Below, piece after piece: positions 20,437 to 32,935 of a DNA stretch of 64,000 nucleotides; within the stretch, counting starts at the first letter, position 1; each line of letters starts with the position of its first letter. Below the pieces are notes generated by a model that worked only from the letters and a program-made list of their open reading frames with translations, did no database searches and had not been told where the DNA came from. Position numbers and translations under genes: made by a program. The DNA is from Quercus robur (taxonomy: Eukaryota > Streptophyta > Magnoliopsida > Fagales > Fagaceae), in contig NC_065544.1 of the NCBI RefSeq assembly GCF_932294415.1, forward strand, positions 30,271,210 through 30,335,209, in the 5' to 3' direction.

Positions 20437-22058
20437 GGGATAATTACAGTAAACCCACCTGAGGTTTGGCCCGTTTACACGTTACCTACCCGTGGTTCAA
20501 AACTTATCACTTTGCCCACCTGAACTTCAATTCGTTACCCATCCGTTACCCACCTTTGGCTTTTCCATTAGAAAACAACTTTTACAACCAAAACACAACA
20601 TAACATGAATCAAAGAGTTAGGGTTTGAATTTTTTCTAAAGAGCTTGGAATATGGGGTTTTGTGTCTCTATGCAACAACAACCGTGTCATCTGTCTCTCT
20701 CATCTCTCAACCTCCGTGGACCTCCAACTACTCAAAGTTACATGCCTCGGCTTATGTACCTTGAGTCCAGCACAACTCGAGCCAAACCGTTCAACCCAGC
20801 GTTCTTCAAATCCCTGTTCCCCAACTAGTCCACAAAGGTCAACCACATTCCCAACTTTCAAATCATAATCATCCAACAGTTTCTCCACATCACTCTCAAC
20901 CCCAACTCTAACAAAAGTGAAATCCTCGTCGCTGAGAAACTCGATGAGCGAGTTGGGGAAATGAGTGGTGTAGATGAGTTGGAAGATGAGGCAGCGTCGA
21001 CCCACGCAAAGTTGGAGAGTGGCAACTGGGTTTTCGATGTTATGGTTGAAACTGGGTCGCCACTCGACGTCGAGGCCGACGATGAGGCGGTGGAGACGGT
21101 GGCGATGGATGCAGTAGATGTCGGAGAGCCAGGAGTCGACCATTTGGGGAGTATGGGTGACGAGGGTCTAGATATGGTTGGACTCGAGAGTGACTTTAAA
21201 GAGGTCATGGGTGTCTTGGTTCACTTCATCTCCAGTGATTGCATCTCCAGCGACTGCATCGGCTCAGACGGTTCCATCTCCAGCGACTGTGACTTCGATC
21301 CACCTCTCTCTCTCTGCTATCTTATTTTCTTTGCTGTGGGTGTAGTGGGTCTGGGTTTTGAAGAGGGGTTTGCTTTGGTTTTGGTTTGAGATTTGAGAGA
21401 GAACGAAGTTGTGTATGATTTTTGTGAATGACTGAAAGGATTTTTGTGAAATTAGGGTACAACACTTTCAAGTGTAGGATTTTTGTAAATACTTTTTAAG
21501 ATTTGTGCGAATATGAAAATTTTATTCGGATTGATTGGCTCAAGACTGTTCATACCAAGAGCAAGTGTGTTCTTGAACCCAAGCTACAAAACCCCCTCTT
21601 TGATCTTGTTTGTTTGAGTTTTCTCTGTTATTTTTTGTTTTTAGAGGAGAGATGAACAATGGTGCTGTTTTTCTCTCTTTGGTTTGTTTCTATTTTCTGT
21701 TTAATCTATGATTGGGTTCTAAAACTTTTTTTATTACAGTTTGGGTTTGAAAAATGTGAGGGATTTTGGTATGGATTTAGAGGATTTAATTGGTTTTGGA
21801 TGTGTGTAACTGAAAATTTTGAACTATATTTACAAATGTTGTGTTCTTGTGTTTGTGAGGAAAAGATTTGATGGTTCGTGTTTGATCCGTGTTATGTTCT
21901 ATTTTTAATAAAAGGGTGTTTTTCTAACGGCAAATGGAGAGGTGGGTTACGGAAGGCTAACAGAACTAACTTCAGGTTAATAAAGTGATAAGTTTTGAAC
22001 CACGGATAGGTAACATGTAAACAGGCCAAACCTCAGGTGGGTTTACTGTAATTATCCC
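20437..22058. mobile_element. Pack-MULE-like element (1,622 bp), 9-bp TSD AATAAATAA
   Basis: Terminal inverted repeats of about 140 bp start GGGATAATTACAGTAAACCC at both ends and share CACCTGAGGTTTGGCC and GTGGTTCAAAACTTATCAC. The 9-bp flanks AATAAATAA are identical at 20,428-20,436 and 22,059-22,067, the TSD length typical of Mutator-like elements. No transposase is present. The interior carries a captured fragment of a host 3'-5' exonuclease gene on the minus strand. The rest of the interior (21,210-21,917) has no recognisable frame. Confidence 0.88.
20700..21143 (-). pseudogene. Captured 3'-5' exonuclease domain fragment (WRN-exonuclease-like)
   Basis: The 147-codon frame begins MVDSWLSDI and carries an Exo I motif GLDVEW (D25, E27), a conserved NPVATLQLCVG strand, an Exo II-like VGVESDVEKL and a late KPRHVTLSSW. 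These features match small plant DEDD-type 3'-5' exonuclease-domain proteins, which remove nucleotides from 3' ends of nucleic acid. The Exo III segment with its catalytic Y/D is missing, so the domain is C-terminally truncated. Just upstream the same reading frame continues with family-like sequence beyond a TAG nine codons before the ATG, so the captured piece was originally longer at its N-terminus. It is probably inactive as an exonuclease. An expressed truncated protein or antisense RNA remains possible. Confidence 0.7.
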
Positions 22059-22067
22059 AATAAATAA

Positions 22068-22800
22068 AGTCGCATTTTCAGTTATTTTAAGGCATGTGTG
22101 TTTGCACTTTGCAATTTGCACATGCATACAACACTGCACTGTGCAGTTTAAGCACGATTGCCTGCCCATTTGGGACCACATTGAGATTTGAGATGATAAA
22201 ATCTGATTATCTTTTCCGTACATCTCAACTTTCACGTATCGAATATGCCTCAAATTCCTTTCCTCCGCCCTATGCAAATCTTGTCAATAAAACATACGAC
22301 TTTTACCACAAAACTCATTGTTATAATAAAAGTGTTATAACAAGTTGCAAAAATAATTGTGTATTTTACTCTGTCACTAGCACTTTTGTTATAACGATTT
22401 GCGGTAAAAATTGTGTATTTTGTTGTGTTGTTAGTTTCTCAAACTACCATTTAAAAAAAAAAAAAAAAAAAAACTGCTAATTTTAAGTATTTATTTGACC
22501 TCAGATTATAAGCTCAATTTTTAATTTTTAACTTTTATATTTAAATTTTTTAAACTTTATTTTTTCTTATATTTTCACTTTTTTTAAGTAAAAAATTTTT
22601 AGCAAAAAATTAAATAAATTGTTTAACACTCGCATAAACTGTACTTGAAAAAGTCAAAAAACTGTAGGAAAGTGACAGCACGACACTATTATAAATTTAT
22701 GACACAAACAAACACCAAGAACCGGACACAAATAAAAGCCAACAACCTGGGAACGCTAGTTGACCGTTAAATTAGGAAAGCTGCTACTACAAGTACTTTT
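22068..22800. other. Intergenic DNA upstream of the pyruvate kinase gene
   Basis: A/T-rich with a long A-run near 22,450 and no credible gene. The proximal part may hold promoter elements of the pyruvate kinase gene, but I cannot assign any. Confidence 0.4.
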
Positions 22801-22802
22801 AT

Positions 22803-22808
22803 TATAAA
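22803..22808 (+). promoter_or_regulatory. Candidate TATA box of the pyruvate kinase gene
   Basis: TATAAA at 394 bp before the ATG. It is followed at 22,913-22,940 by a CT-rich stretch (TTTCTCTCTTTC) typical of plant 5' leaders. The spacing implies a leader of about 350 nt if this box is used. Confidence 0.4.
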
Positions 22809-23201
22809 CTATTACCGCCCTTTTCATTTGCCCTCCATTTTTCAAATTAATTTAATGCACAAAACTTAAACATACGGCGCTAGTTGTAACAAAACCCACC
22901 GAACTTACTAGGGTTTCTCTCTTTCTTTTTTTCTTTGTTTTGTTTCTGTTTCTTCATTGAATATTTTTCTCACTAAAACCCAACTACCTTTTACTTCACT
23001 TTGTAAACTCCGCCATCCAAAACCCTTCTGAGTATTCGATCCAAAAATGCTTAAAACTGATCAGTAACTCTGTTTTTGTTTTGTTTGTTTGTCTAAGCTT
23101 TGTTCAATAAGTTATAGTCTTTGACCTTGATCTTTTTCGCCAACAAATCTAAATTGTCACCAAGAGGGTCATATTGAGAGCAAGATTGGTTTTTTGAGTT
23201 C

Positions 23202-26200
23202 ATGGCGGTTGTGAGGGATTCAAGTCTTATTAGTGGTGGAATTATTGGAAAAAACCACCCGTGTTTAGATTTGAAGAATCGGGTTTTAGGCAGGCCGGTT
23301 TTTGCTCGTGGGATTTGTTTTAATGGAGGGAAGGTGAAGGGAAAGATTGGGGTTGGAGTAAGAGCTGCAGTGCAAGTGAATGTGGAGGAATCAAAGGGTT
23401 TGCAGCGTGAGTTGAAGGGTTTAAGGGGGGTTTTGGGGTTTGATGTGGTTTCGGAGGGGGAGTTGAGGGAGAAGGGGTTTTTGGGGATGAGGAAGACGAA
23501 GCTCGTGTGCACAATTGGGCCGGCGTGTTGCTCGTTGGAGGATTTGGAGAAGTTGGCATTGGGAGGAATGAATGTGGCTAGGCTTAATATGTGCCATAAT
23601 GGGAGGGAGTGGCACCGGGATGTGATTCGGAAGATTAAGAGATTGAATGAGGAAAAGGGGTTTTGTGTTTCAGTCATGATTGATACTGAAGGTAGTCAGA
23701 TTCATGTGGTGGATCATGGGGCTCCTTCTTCTGTCAAAGTAGAGGTAAGTATGTGTAGAACTCACTAATTGGTGTCTGGCTTTATGTCTAGCTAAATTAG
23801 ATGTAGGTATTAATGAGGGAAAAATATGTTAGATTGGTGAGCACCCCTTTTTTTTTTTTGTTTGCACTTCACAATGATAATCTGTTATGAGCAAGATGCA
23901 ATTTTGATGGATTTGTCTTCTACTTGTATCATTAGTACTTAAAAAAAAAAAAACTTGGATCATTAGAACTAATTGGTTTCTGGCTTTATGTCCAGCTAAA
24001 TTAGATGTAGGTATTAATTAGGGAAAAGGATGTTAGATGGGTGAGCCGTGAGCAGTCTTTTTATGTTTTGTTCACACCTCATGATGATAATGTGTTGTGA
24101 GAAAGATGCAATTTTGATGGATTTTTCTTCTACTTGGATCATCAGGATGGTTCAATCTGGTTGTTTACTGCAGAAAAGTTTGCAGGTTCTCGTCCATTCA
24201 CAGTTCAAGCTAACTATGAGGGTTTTTCTGAAGGTAGTGAGATTACTGCTAATTGTGTAAAATATCAGCCTCACCTGGCCCCCTGCATTTTTTTTTCCCT
24301 TTTCAATTCACTTTAGTGATCTGAATTTGCTTGTGATGTTCACTACTTGGCAGGTATTGAGGTAGGAGATGAACTTGTGATTGATGGTGGAATGGCAGGG
24401 TTTGAAGTCATAGAAAAGATTGGGAGTGATTTGCATTGTAAGTGTACAGACCCTGGTTTATTCCTACCTCGAGCCAAATTGAGCTTTTGGAGAGATGGGA
24501 AGCTTGTGGGGAGAAATTATGAGCTTCCTACTCTATCAGCGAAGGTTGATTTCATACGCATTTGTTCTTGATTTTTTTCCCCCAGACTCTCTGGCTTTTA
24601 CATTCTCTATTTTTGCTTATCAAACTTAGTTTGACATCACCCTTTTTTAAAACAAAATAGCACCCATTGATTTCCTGGAGTTAGTGAATGTGAACTTTAT
24701 TTTCATTTCAGCAACATTGACTCTACAACAGCTACCTGATTAAAAGAACACCATTGCTGTACTAGTTTTCTTTTCCTCTTGCAAACTTGTTTATCAAAAT
24801 TGTTCAGAAAATTACTTAAAACTGTTTGAGCATGAAAGATGCTTGAAAACCAATTTTATTTTTTATATATTCAGAAGCTCCTAAACTTACATACTTGTGC
24901 CTTATTTGTGTTTGTGATATTAATGATTTCTTAAGTATCTTACATGATGTTCTCTATCAAAACTGAATAAATCTCCTGAGTTCTGACAATAAGACAAACG
25001 AATTTCAAACTCTATTTTGAGTTCTTGCTATAATTGTTGGGTGTTGACTGAAAAAAGCTTTTCATTTGGTAGAGGTCAGTTTTCAGAGATGGTAGAGCTC
25101 ACTTGTTAATATACAGTAGCACTGCTCTTTGGGAGAGAGAGAGAGAGAGAGAAATTTGGTCCTAGTACCAATCCTCATTGATAACCAAAATTTCTGCTCT
25201 TAAAGTTTTATTTATTTTTCCTCTTATTTGGGTATTTATGTATGTTTCTGTGTGTGTGTGGAGGGAATTCTTTCAGTCCGTAGAAATTGTGAATTGATGA
25301 TGTTTCAAGTATTAGCGTATTACTCCCTGTGATCCCCCCAGTGTTTGTGGGACGGGATCACACACACCCAAGAGATTAGTTAAGTGCTCTAACACCCAAA
25401 TAAAATAAATAAATAAAGTATGGCTGAATATATGCCTCTTCAATATTCAGATGATACTGTAAAACCCATAATTTTAGCAAATTCTTTGCATGCTTATTAG
25501 TTCGTTATTGATACTGTCTGAACTACAGGATTGGGCTGACATTGAATTTGGAGTATCTGAAGGTATCGATTTCATTGCCATGTCATTTGTAAATGATTCT
25601 GATTCTGTCAAGCATCTTAAGAATTACCTCTCCTCCAAATCATCCAAGTAAGGCACTGTCATAATGGTTAACACTTGCATGATTTTACTCTCTTTTTTTT
25701 TTTGGTTTTAAATCTGAGGCTTACATCCTTGGATTTTTTCCCCCTCTTGAACAATGTGATTATCCTTGTTAAATGCTACTACATATGATCACTTCATAGT
25801 GTTTCAGAGCAGTAGCTCATGAAACATCTCAATCTGTTTTCTCATGCAATAGACAACTTAAACTTTCATAAATGGTAGCTTCTTCTTTAAAAAAAATTGA
25901 TGTGAGACTGTAACCTTCCATGCCTAGATGTGAATTGATTGATCTTGGTGCTACTTGGCCACAATGTAGTAATGATCACCAGTGGTAATAGGATTCAGAT
26001 GTTGCTCTTATTTTTCTCCAATACTCGGTATATTGAGCTATTATTATTTCTGTTAATACTCTAAAATTAAATGGTCAAATTCTGTAGAGCATTCAGTGCC
26101 CTCATTTAGGCACTGTGATTAACAGTTCACATGCAGATTGAAACTGTTAGCTTCATTATCTCACTCCATGATATGTGGTTGGTGTGTTGACTTTCTCTTT

Positions 26201-28616
26201 CTGTTGATATTCCTTAGTTGCATTTAGAACTGATTGTAACTGTATATTGTTTTTGATGAAAGCATATATGGCTTCGTACTCTGCTCTATAGAACCTCATA
26301 GGAACCTTTAGTAAGGAAGTCTCCTTTCCTCTCAGTTTCTAGATGATGAGTGGATATATGAGAAGTCTTTGTCACCATCTACATTTGCAAATGAGTTCTA
26401 ACTCAAATGGCACATTCTCCTCTTGTAAGAGCAAGATGGAGGGCAAGGTTGTGGATTTAATATCCACCAGATGTGTGTGTTACTTAACAATAAAAAAAAT
26501 TGCCAATGAGATCTAGCTCAAATGGATTTTCTCCTCTCATAAGAACACATGAAGGGTGAGGTTGTAGATTTGGAGTTTAGAGTAGACAGACCGTGGAAAA
26601 CTGAACTGAAAGTAACATTCTGGTGGTCTATTGGAGAGCTTTATTTTATAGCAAATATTACTAGAAAAGATATTGTGACCTACTTTTGAGCTTCTTTTCT
26701 TTTGGTTCAATTACAAATAGAAATGTGCATGTGTAGTAGATGCTGCATGCATTGTACGTACCTACACATTTTGCAACTTTCATCTTATTTCCAAGACTCA
26801 GCCCAGACATTGAATTGCATGCATTGCTAACAAGAACTACTAGAAAAGAGACTATCTGATTTAGCTTTGACCATACCAATTATGGTACTTGCTCATATTA
26901 TGCCTCAACTCCTCTTTCACATTGAGTCTCCTTTAGTTGTTTTCCTTCTAAGTTATTCCTAATGCTGCCCCAGTAGATGTACCAGTTGCCCTGTTTATGA
27001 TAGTTTGTCATGTGTCAAAAGATTATCATGAGTTGCATTTTTTTGTCTTATTTAACACTTGCACTAGGATATTTGGCTTCCCCAGATCACCTTTTTTTCT
27101 TTTTCTTTTTTAAAATATAATTCTGCAAAAAGTAAGAATGCAGATTCTATTCATGTTTTCATGTTTTTTCTTTGAATCAATGTGCTTGCTATCTCTTTTC
27201 TGTTTTCTCTTTTTATTTTCTTCCAGTTCTTATGGAAGTCCTGAATTGTTCTAATTTACAGATCCATAAGAGTATTGGCAAAGATCGAGAGCTTGGAGTC
27301 TCTACAGAAATTGAGAGATATTGTAGAGGCTTCAGATGGAATCATGGTAGCTCGGGGTGACCTTGGAGTTGAAATCCCACTTGAACAGATTCCTTCTGTG
27401 CAAGAAGAAATAATTAATGTCTGCAGGCAACTAAACAAACCAGTTATTGTAGCATCTCAACTTCTTGAGTCCATGGTTGAATATCCAACCCCCACACGTG
27501 CTGAGGTACTATACCACAAGTGTCATTACTATAACCACCACTACTACTTCTATTATTTTGGTTGTGGGGAACTAAAGGAGTAATGCATCTAAGAGCACAG
27601 ACTTGTTGAACATTGCATCAGTGACAATATCCTTTGATATCATCAGGTTGCAGATGTTTCTGAAGCAGTTCGGCAGTATGCTGATGCTTTGATGCTTTCT
27701 GGTGAGTCAGCTATTGGTTTAAATGGACAGAAGGCTCTTTCTGTCTTGCGGATGACCAGCAGTCGAATGGAAACATGGGGTCGTGAAGAAAGCCAACAAA
27801 CTCTTCTCCCTCAGCATCAACTAGGAGTATCATTGCCGGATCGTATTGCTGAACAGATATGCAATTGTGCTGCAGAAATGGGTAATTTCACTTTTCCCAT
27901 CTAAATTCTGTTGTTCAGAATTCCAATACCTTATAAATAACAGCTTTCATATCAACTCATCAAATAATTCCATGAGTTCAAACACAATTATTTTCCTGAC
28001 TCAATCTATTTGACAAATGGAGAATTAGTATCTATGATTCTATGACAGCATAGCACATTATGTGTATGAGCCTATGAAAGTATAGATCCATATGCATATG
28101 TATGCTCTCAGTGGCTAATCTCTACTTCACTGAAGTTGATTCAGGCTGTCTATGAGTAAATACCATTTTGAGAATAACATTTCTCTCTTATGTGCACACA
28201 CGTTACACCAATGACTTGGTATGTGATGCTTAAGTGTGTATTTTAGTGCTTACATTTCAAAACTACAACTGTATTCTCTGTCTGCAGCTAACAAACTTGG
28301 CGTGGATGCCATCTTTGTCTACACAAAACATGGACACATGGCCTCACTGCTATCACGTAACCGTCCAAACCCTCCCATTTTTGCATTCACCAACAATGAT
28401 AATACCCGCAAGGCTCTAAATTTGCAGTGGGGAGTAACTTCCCTCCTTGTTGATTTATCGGATGACATGGAAGCTAACATCTCAAAAACCATTAATCTAA
28501 TAAAAAGAACAGGGATGTTGGAACAAGGAGATGCTGTTTTGGTGGTCTCAGATGTCACTCCAACTCTTGCAACCCCAATGGCTTTCCAATCAATCCAGGT
28601 CAAGACCATTGCTTAG
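23202..28616 (+). CDS. PKP4: Plastid-type pyruvate kinase family protein (PKP4-like), seven coding exons
   Basis: Pyruvate kinase converts phosphoenolpyruvate and ADP to pyruvate and ATP; plastid isoforms feed fatty-acid synthesis. Coding exons: 23,202-23,744, 24,146-24,233, 24,354-24,544, 25,529-25,647, 27,262-27,505, 27,647-27,881 and 28,288-28,616. All introns are GT-AG and the phases close to 583 codons including TAG. The first ~60 residues are basic and Gly/Val-rich, like a transit peptide. The barrel starts at [14 protein letters not shown]. Retained: R127, N129, D161, T162, K321, E323, D347 in ARGDLGVE, and PTRAE at 391-395. Changed from the usual enzyme: S to C131 in NMCHN, DTKG to DTEG (E163), an SQIHVV segment replacing PEIRTG, T to S379, and GET to GES. 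These changes point to the divergent PKP4-type branch; subfamily and activity are uncertain. An A-run after the stop (28,759) follows the 3' UTR. Confidence 0.9.
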
Positions 28617-31600
28617 CAAGGCCTTTTTACTTCAATATGCTGTTTAGCCATCAATGATAAGGTGAAAGACAATGTGGGTTCTTTGAGTCCACCGGAGGAA
28701 TATGTGTGTCAGCGTTTTTCCCACCATTTTAATGTAACTTTAGATTTTATGTGTGTATCAAAAAAAAAAAAAAAAGATTTTATATGTGATTCTTGCTCAT
28801 CTCCATGATAGCAGATTCTTGCTCAATTCATCTATCTAAATCCATTATTATCATTCACTTCACAACCCCCAAAAATGTAAAAGCAAAATGAAATTATAGA
28901 AAGAAAATAAAAAATATTTACATCAAATTCATAATTCATAATAAGTTGAGCATTAAATCCCTTATTGACTACAAGAAAATATTATCATTTGCTGGACTGA
29001 TTACTTTGCTTGTAAATTATCTACTACAAATGAAATTTAAGACCAAATATATTAGAATTCAGTTGAATTTTGTGTCTTTTGAGTGATTATGTGATGAAAA
29101 TTCAGTTGGGTTGTGTATTTGAGTGGCTATGATAAAAATTAGAGTTTTATGGTTCAGTTTTTGACCGAAGTAGATGTGTTTGGTGTCCTGTTGCCATTGT
29201 GGGTATTAAATCCTATACAATCTTCTTCACATGTCTTTTCTCTTACTAATAGTACTGGAAAAAAAATTTAATAATAAAAAAAAAAAATCATCTTTTTCAT
29301 ATAATCCTAGTCCTGACACATCAACCAATCAATTGGTTTAATCTCTTTGTTTGATTCAGGATAACAGAACACTGCGAAAGAATGTAAATTGATCATTCAA
29401 TTAATTATTATTGGTTAATCATGATAAACCGGTAAACATTGTGGAATTGTAGCCTACAACTAAGTTTGTAATTGTAGTCAAACTTTGTCTGGAGGTTTAA
29501 AATAATTTGATAATTACCATAATAGGGAATTGAGGATTTGAAATTTAATTCTTCTCATAAAGGAAAGCATGCAGTTTCACTAAGGTACAAAGCTCTTAGC
29601 CACAAAATATGTTATGCACGTTGTGAGTTGTACTAAGATTTTGCTATATTGGGAATAGCCATAGATTATTATTATTATTATTATTATTTTATAAGAGCAA
29701 TAGATTATTGATAATAGGTGATAGAGAAAGTTTGGAGACACAACAAAATCTCACAACATTTTCAGAACACCCTCATTTTGAGTTATGGGTTCCAAAATAA
29801 TTTTGTTTCATTACTTTCATTTTATTTTTACAACACATTTGTTGTGAAAATATTGTTAAATTTGTTCCAGTGGCCGAGAGTTTCTGCATCTTATATTTAC
29901 CAAAGAAGTTTATTTATTTATTTTTGCCTTAATTTTTTGCTAAGAGGCTTCCCTCCGCCCCCACTCCAACCTAAATGGACTCATGAAAAATTCCGGGATG
30001 GGGCTGCCCATCACTGTAATGGCCTGGGAAACACACAAAGGCAAATCAAGTATGAAAACTGGTCCATTTAACAAAAGCAGCCTGTTGGGCTAGCAAATGA
30101 AGAGGAACATTGATTTTCTTAGCTAAAATTAACTTCTACAAAAGTATTCGAAATTATATTAATATAATAATACTCATATTGGAATCTGTTTTATATTACA
30201 GTAAACATTTAGGCATTATCTTATAAATTATTTTAGTACATAAGGATTTTTCCCATCACATTAATATAGTGGAGCATATGGCAATGGCCTGAACTCTGAA
30301 GCTTAAATTACTATCTTAGTTTTTCAATTATTAGGCAAAGTTTCAGTTAGTCTTTCAACTTCTTATTTTTTGGGGAGATAGGTAGTAATGGGGAGGTGGA
30401 GTTCCAACCACACATAAATGAGGTACTACAAAAAAAATGTCATTATTATTGAGTTATCACTTGAATCCTGTCTCTCAACTATTAATTGTGTTAATTTTGT
30501 CTCTCAAGTTTCAAAATCAAGTTTAATTTCATTCTTAGATCCCTCAATTTCTAATCTTAATAGAGAGGAAATCAATGATGAAATTGACTTGATCTTAAAA
30601 GTTAATGCATGAAATTGACACAACTAATAATTGAGGGACTAAATTGAACTTTGTCCAATTATCATAAGCCAAATTAATAATTTAACCTTACAATTTTGTT
30701 GCATTAATCTTTAGGAGTTTTACCATCTATTTTCCCGTGGATAGCTATTTTCTATTTTCCAACTAGTGGATTTTGAAAAGTTACTTGAAAATTAGGTATA
30801 GGTAGATAGTGGTAGAGGGGAGAGTTAAGGTTTGAACCAGAGACATGGGACACTACAATTGAATGCAAAGTCAAGGTTACAAGTCAATGAGGAAACTTAC
30901 TTTAGACATAACATCATATTTCCTAATGCTTTTATATTCTTTTTAAATAATTTAAATGTTACAACAATTTTTTTTGGGTTGGGGGGGGGGGGGGGGGGGG
31001 GGATGGTTCTCCTTAAAAATGAAAAAAAAAAAACAATACCATTGAACTATGCGGCTCTTGACTTTTGATGCCTTGTTTAGAGAGTTGCTACTTGCAACCA
31101 AAATATGTTATGTTGAAATTGACAATATGTGACAATTTTAATGACTATCCATGTATTAAAAAGATAGAAGAAACTAATTTTTTTTTTTTTTCTAAAATAA
31201 TTTTTAATATTAACATCTTTGACAGTGTCCCCCTAGACCCAAGCTTCACCGGTTCACCCCTAACTTGTGGGTTGTGGCCGCCAAGGCACCAAGTCACTCT
31301 TCTTACTCTCTATCTCTTTTTTCCCTCTTTAGTTTTAGTGCTGACATGCATCCATCCATTTAGATACAGTTTTTGATTCAAAGTTCATTTGCTTATATGT
31401 TAAAAATTAGTTAAAATATAATATACTATGAAAAAGTAAGGTTTTCAAAAATTATACAAAAACAAATAAGCGCAAAAAGTTTTTTTTTTTTTTTTTTTTA
31501 AAAAAAAACAACTAACTTTGCATATAATAATTTGCGTAGGAAATTAATTATAAGTACCCATAATTCAGTTTTACAAAGTGAGAAAGTTGGATTAAACTAG

Positions 31601-32010
31601 AGTAATTTTTTCTTCAAATATGAGTCCTTTATTTATTTATATGTTTAGAGGCGTAGTGCAAGAAAGTATATATGTGAATCTTGAACGTGTCGTAGATGAC
31701 TTGCAAAAGTTTGCTGGAACGATATATCTACTTCAAGTGTGATTATTGTAATTACTTGCTCTACGCAGCAAAATTAGTCTTAGTTTTCGTCCAACTGTAT
31801 ATTCAAAAAATGACAAATTTCTAGTTATGGACTATAATGGTGGTAGGTCCTGGTTGAGATTTTGAGATGGAAAGTTCGTATACGCAAGTCTATATAACCC
31901 ACCAGAATATACGTTCTGTTCATAAACTTTAATTGTTGTATGCTAGTTGCTACCATGGCTTATTTAGATAAATAGCAATAATCAAATGGGTCTAATTATC
32001 AATCAGATAA
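28617..32010. other. Intergenic DNA downstream of pyruvate kinase
   Basis: Contains the likely 3' UTR (to about 28,760), an ATT microsatellite (29,668-29,689), a G-homopolymer of more than 20 bases (about 30,979-31,002) and poly-T runs near 31,180 and 31,480. Short open frames here lack similarity to anything I know. Confidence 0.5.
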
Positions 32011-32160
32011 TCATGGTTTTAGTTAATTCAACTAGTAAAATCTTTTGTCGTGGAATAATATATCTAGGGATCAATTTCCGTTTACACCAAAAACCTAGTG
32101 TCATGAATAATGATAAAGAATAATTATCACTTGGTGTTATAAATCAGTATGATTCATTGG
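32011..32160 (+). mobile_element. SINE-like element, copy B (diverged)
   Basis: Begins GGTTTTAGTTAATTCAACTAG and continues GTAAAATCTTTTGTCG, then TTTACACCAAAAACCTAGTG and a TAATGATAAAG block like copy A. It is more diverged in the B-box region. Confidence 0.5.
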
Positions 32161-32691
32161 CTTTTGGCATCAAAATTACGTATGTACTAATCTTGTAGTT
32201 GCCGTGTGTACAACAATTTCTATTAACATCCAAAACTACTTTCTAATAGAATAGAATAGAATATTTGTTTTCAGCAAAAATGGTTCATAATTGATTGATT
32301 GTTGGAAATTTTTTCAGCATTGACAGTGTTATGGGTCGCTACGTAATACAATTATATAGCCATCTCTAGCAACTCTATCAAAATAAAAGCAACTCTGTTT
32401 AAATATTATGGGTATTGCTTATTGGATAAACTTGAAGTATTCTGTTAAAATGTCTAAATATAGATCAAAATAAAATAATATACAGGAACAAACATTGGTA
32501 TATCTCTTGTCTCATGAAACATCAGTGAATTTTTAAGATTATATAACTATATGCATGGAATTAATAACAAAATCTATCACCATATTTCAGGTAACTAGGA
32601 GTGTAAGCCCAGGGAAATGTAATAGGACAGAAGCGCCTCAGTGAGCTTCTCATCACCTCTGGTTTGGATTTTCAAGCTTTTGAGCATGTAG
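32161..32691. other. AT-rich intergenic DNA
   Basis: I see no gene, RNA gene or element end here. Confidence 0.4.
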
Positions 32692-32935
32692 CAGATGCAC
32701 TAGATGATCAACTTAACCATCTTAAAACAACATAGTGGGAAACTATTAAGTCAAAATCCTATAAAATATGATGCACTAGATGATCAACTTAACCATCTTA
32801 AAAAACATAGCGGGAAACTATAAGATTAAAACAACTTAACCATCTATATGATGCACTAGATTATCAGCTTAACCATCTTAAAACAACATAGTGGGAAACC
32901 ATTAGATCAAAATCCTATAAAATGTGACAACAAAC
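32692..32935 (+). repeat. Tandem repeat, three units of about 78-85 bp
   Basis: Units start with GATGCACTAGATGATCAACT and run through TTAACCATCTTAAAA, CATAGTGGGAAAC and AAAATCCTATAAAAT. The second unit has a small deletion and a partial internal repeat. Non-coding. Confidence 0.8.

Noticed and set aside
20961..21389. Plus-strand 142-codon frame in the Pack-MULE
   Set aside because: It is the shadow of the minus-strand exonuclease fragment, whose motifs are clear.
23093..23677. Minus-strand 194-codon frame over pyruvate kinase exon 1
   Set aside because: Complementary to a well-supported exon; no known domain.
30979..31002. G-homopolymer as a regulatory G-quadruplex
   Set aside because: A single uninterrupted G-run in empty intergenic DNA; more likely a slippage-prone or assembly-sensitive site.
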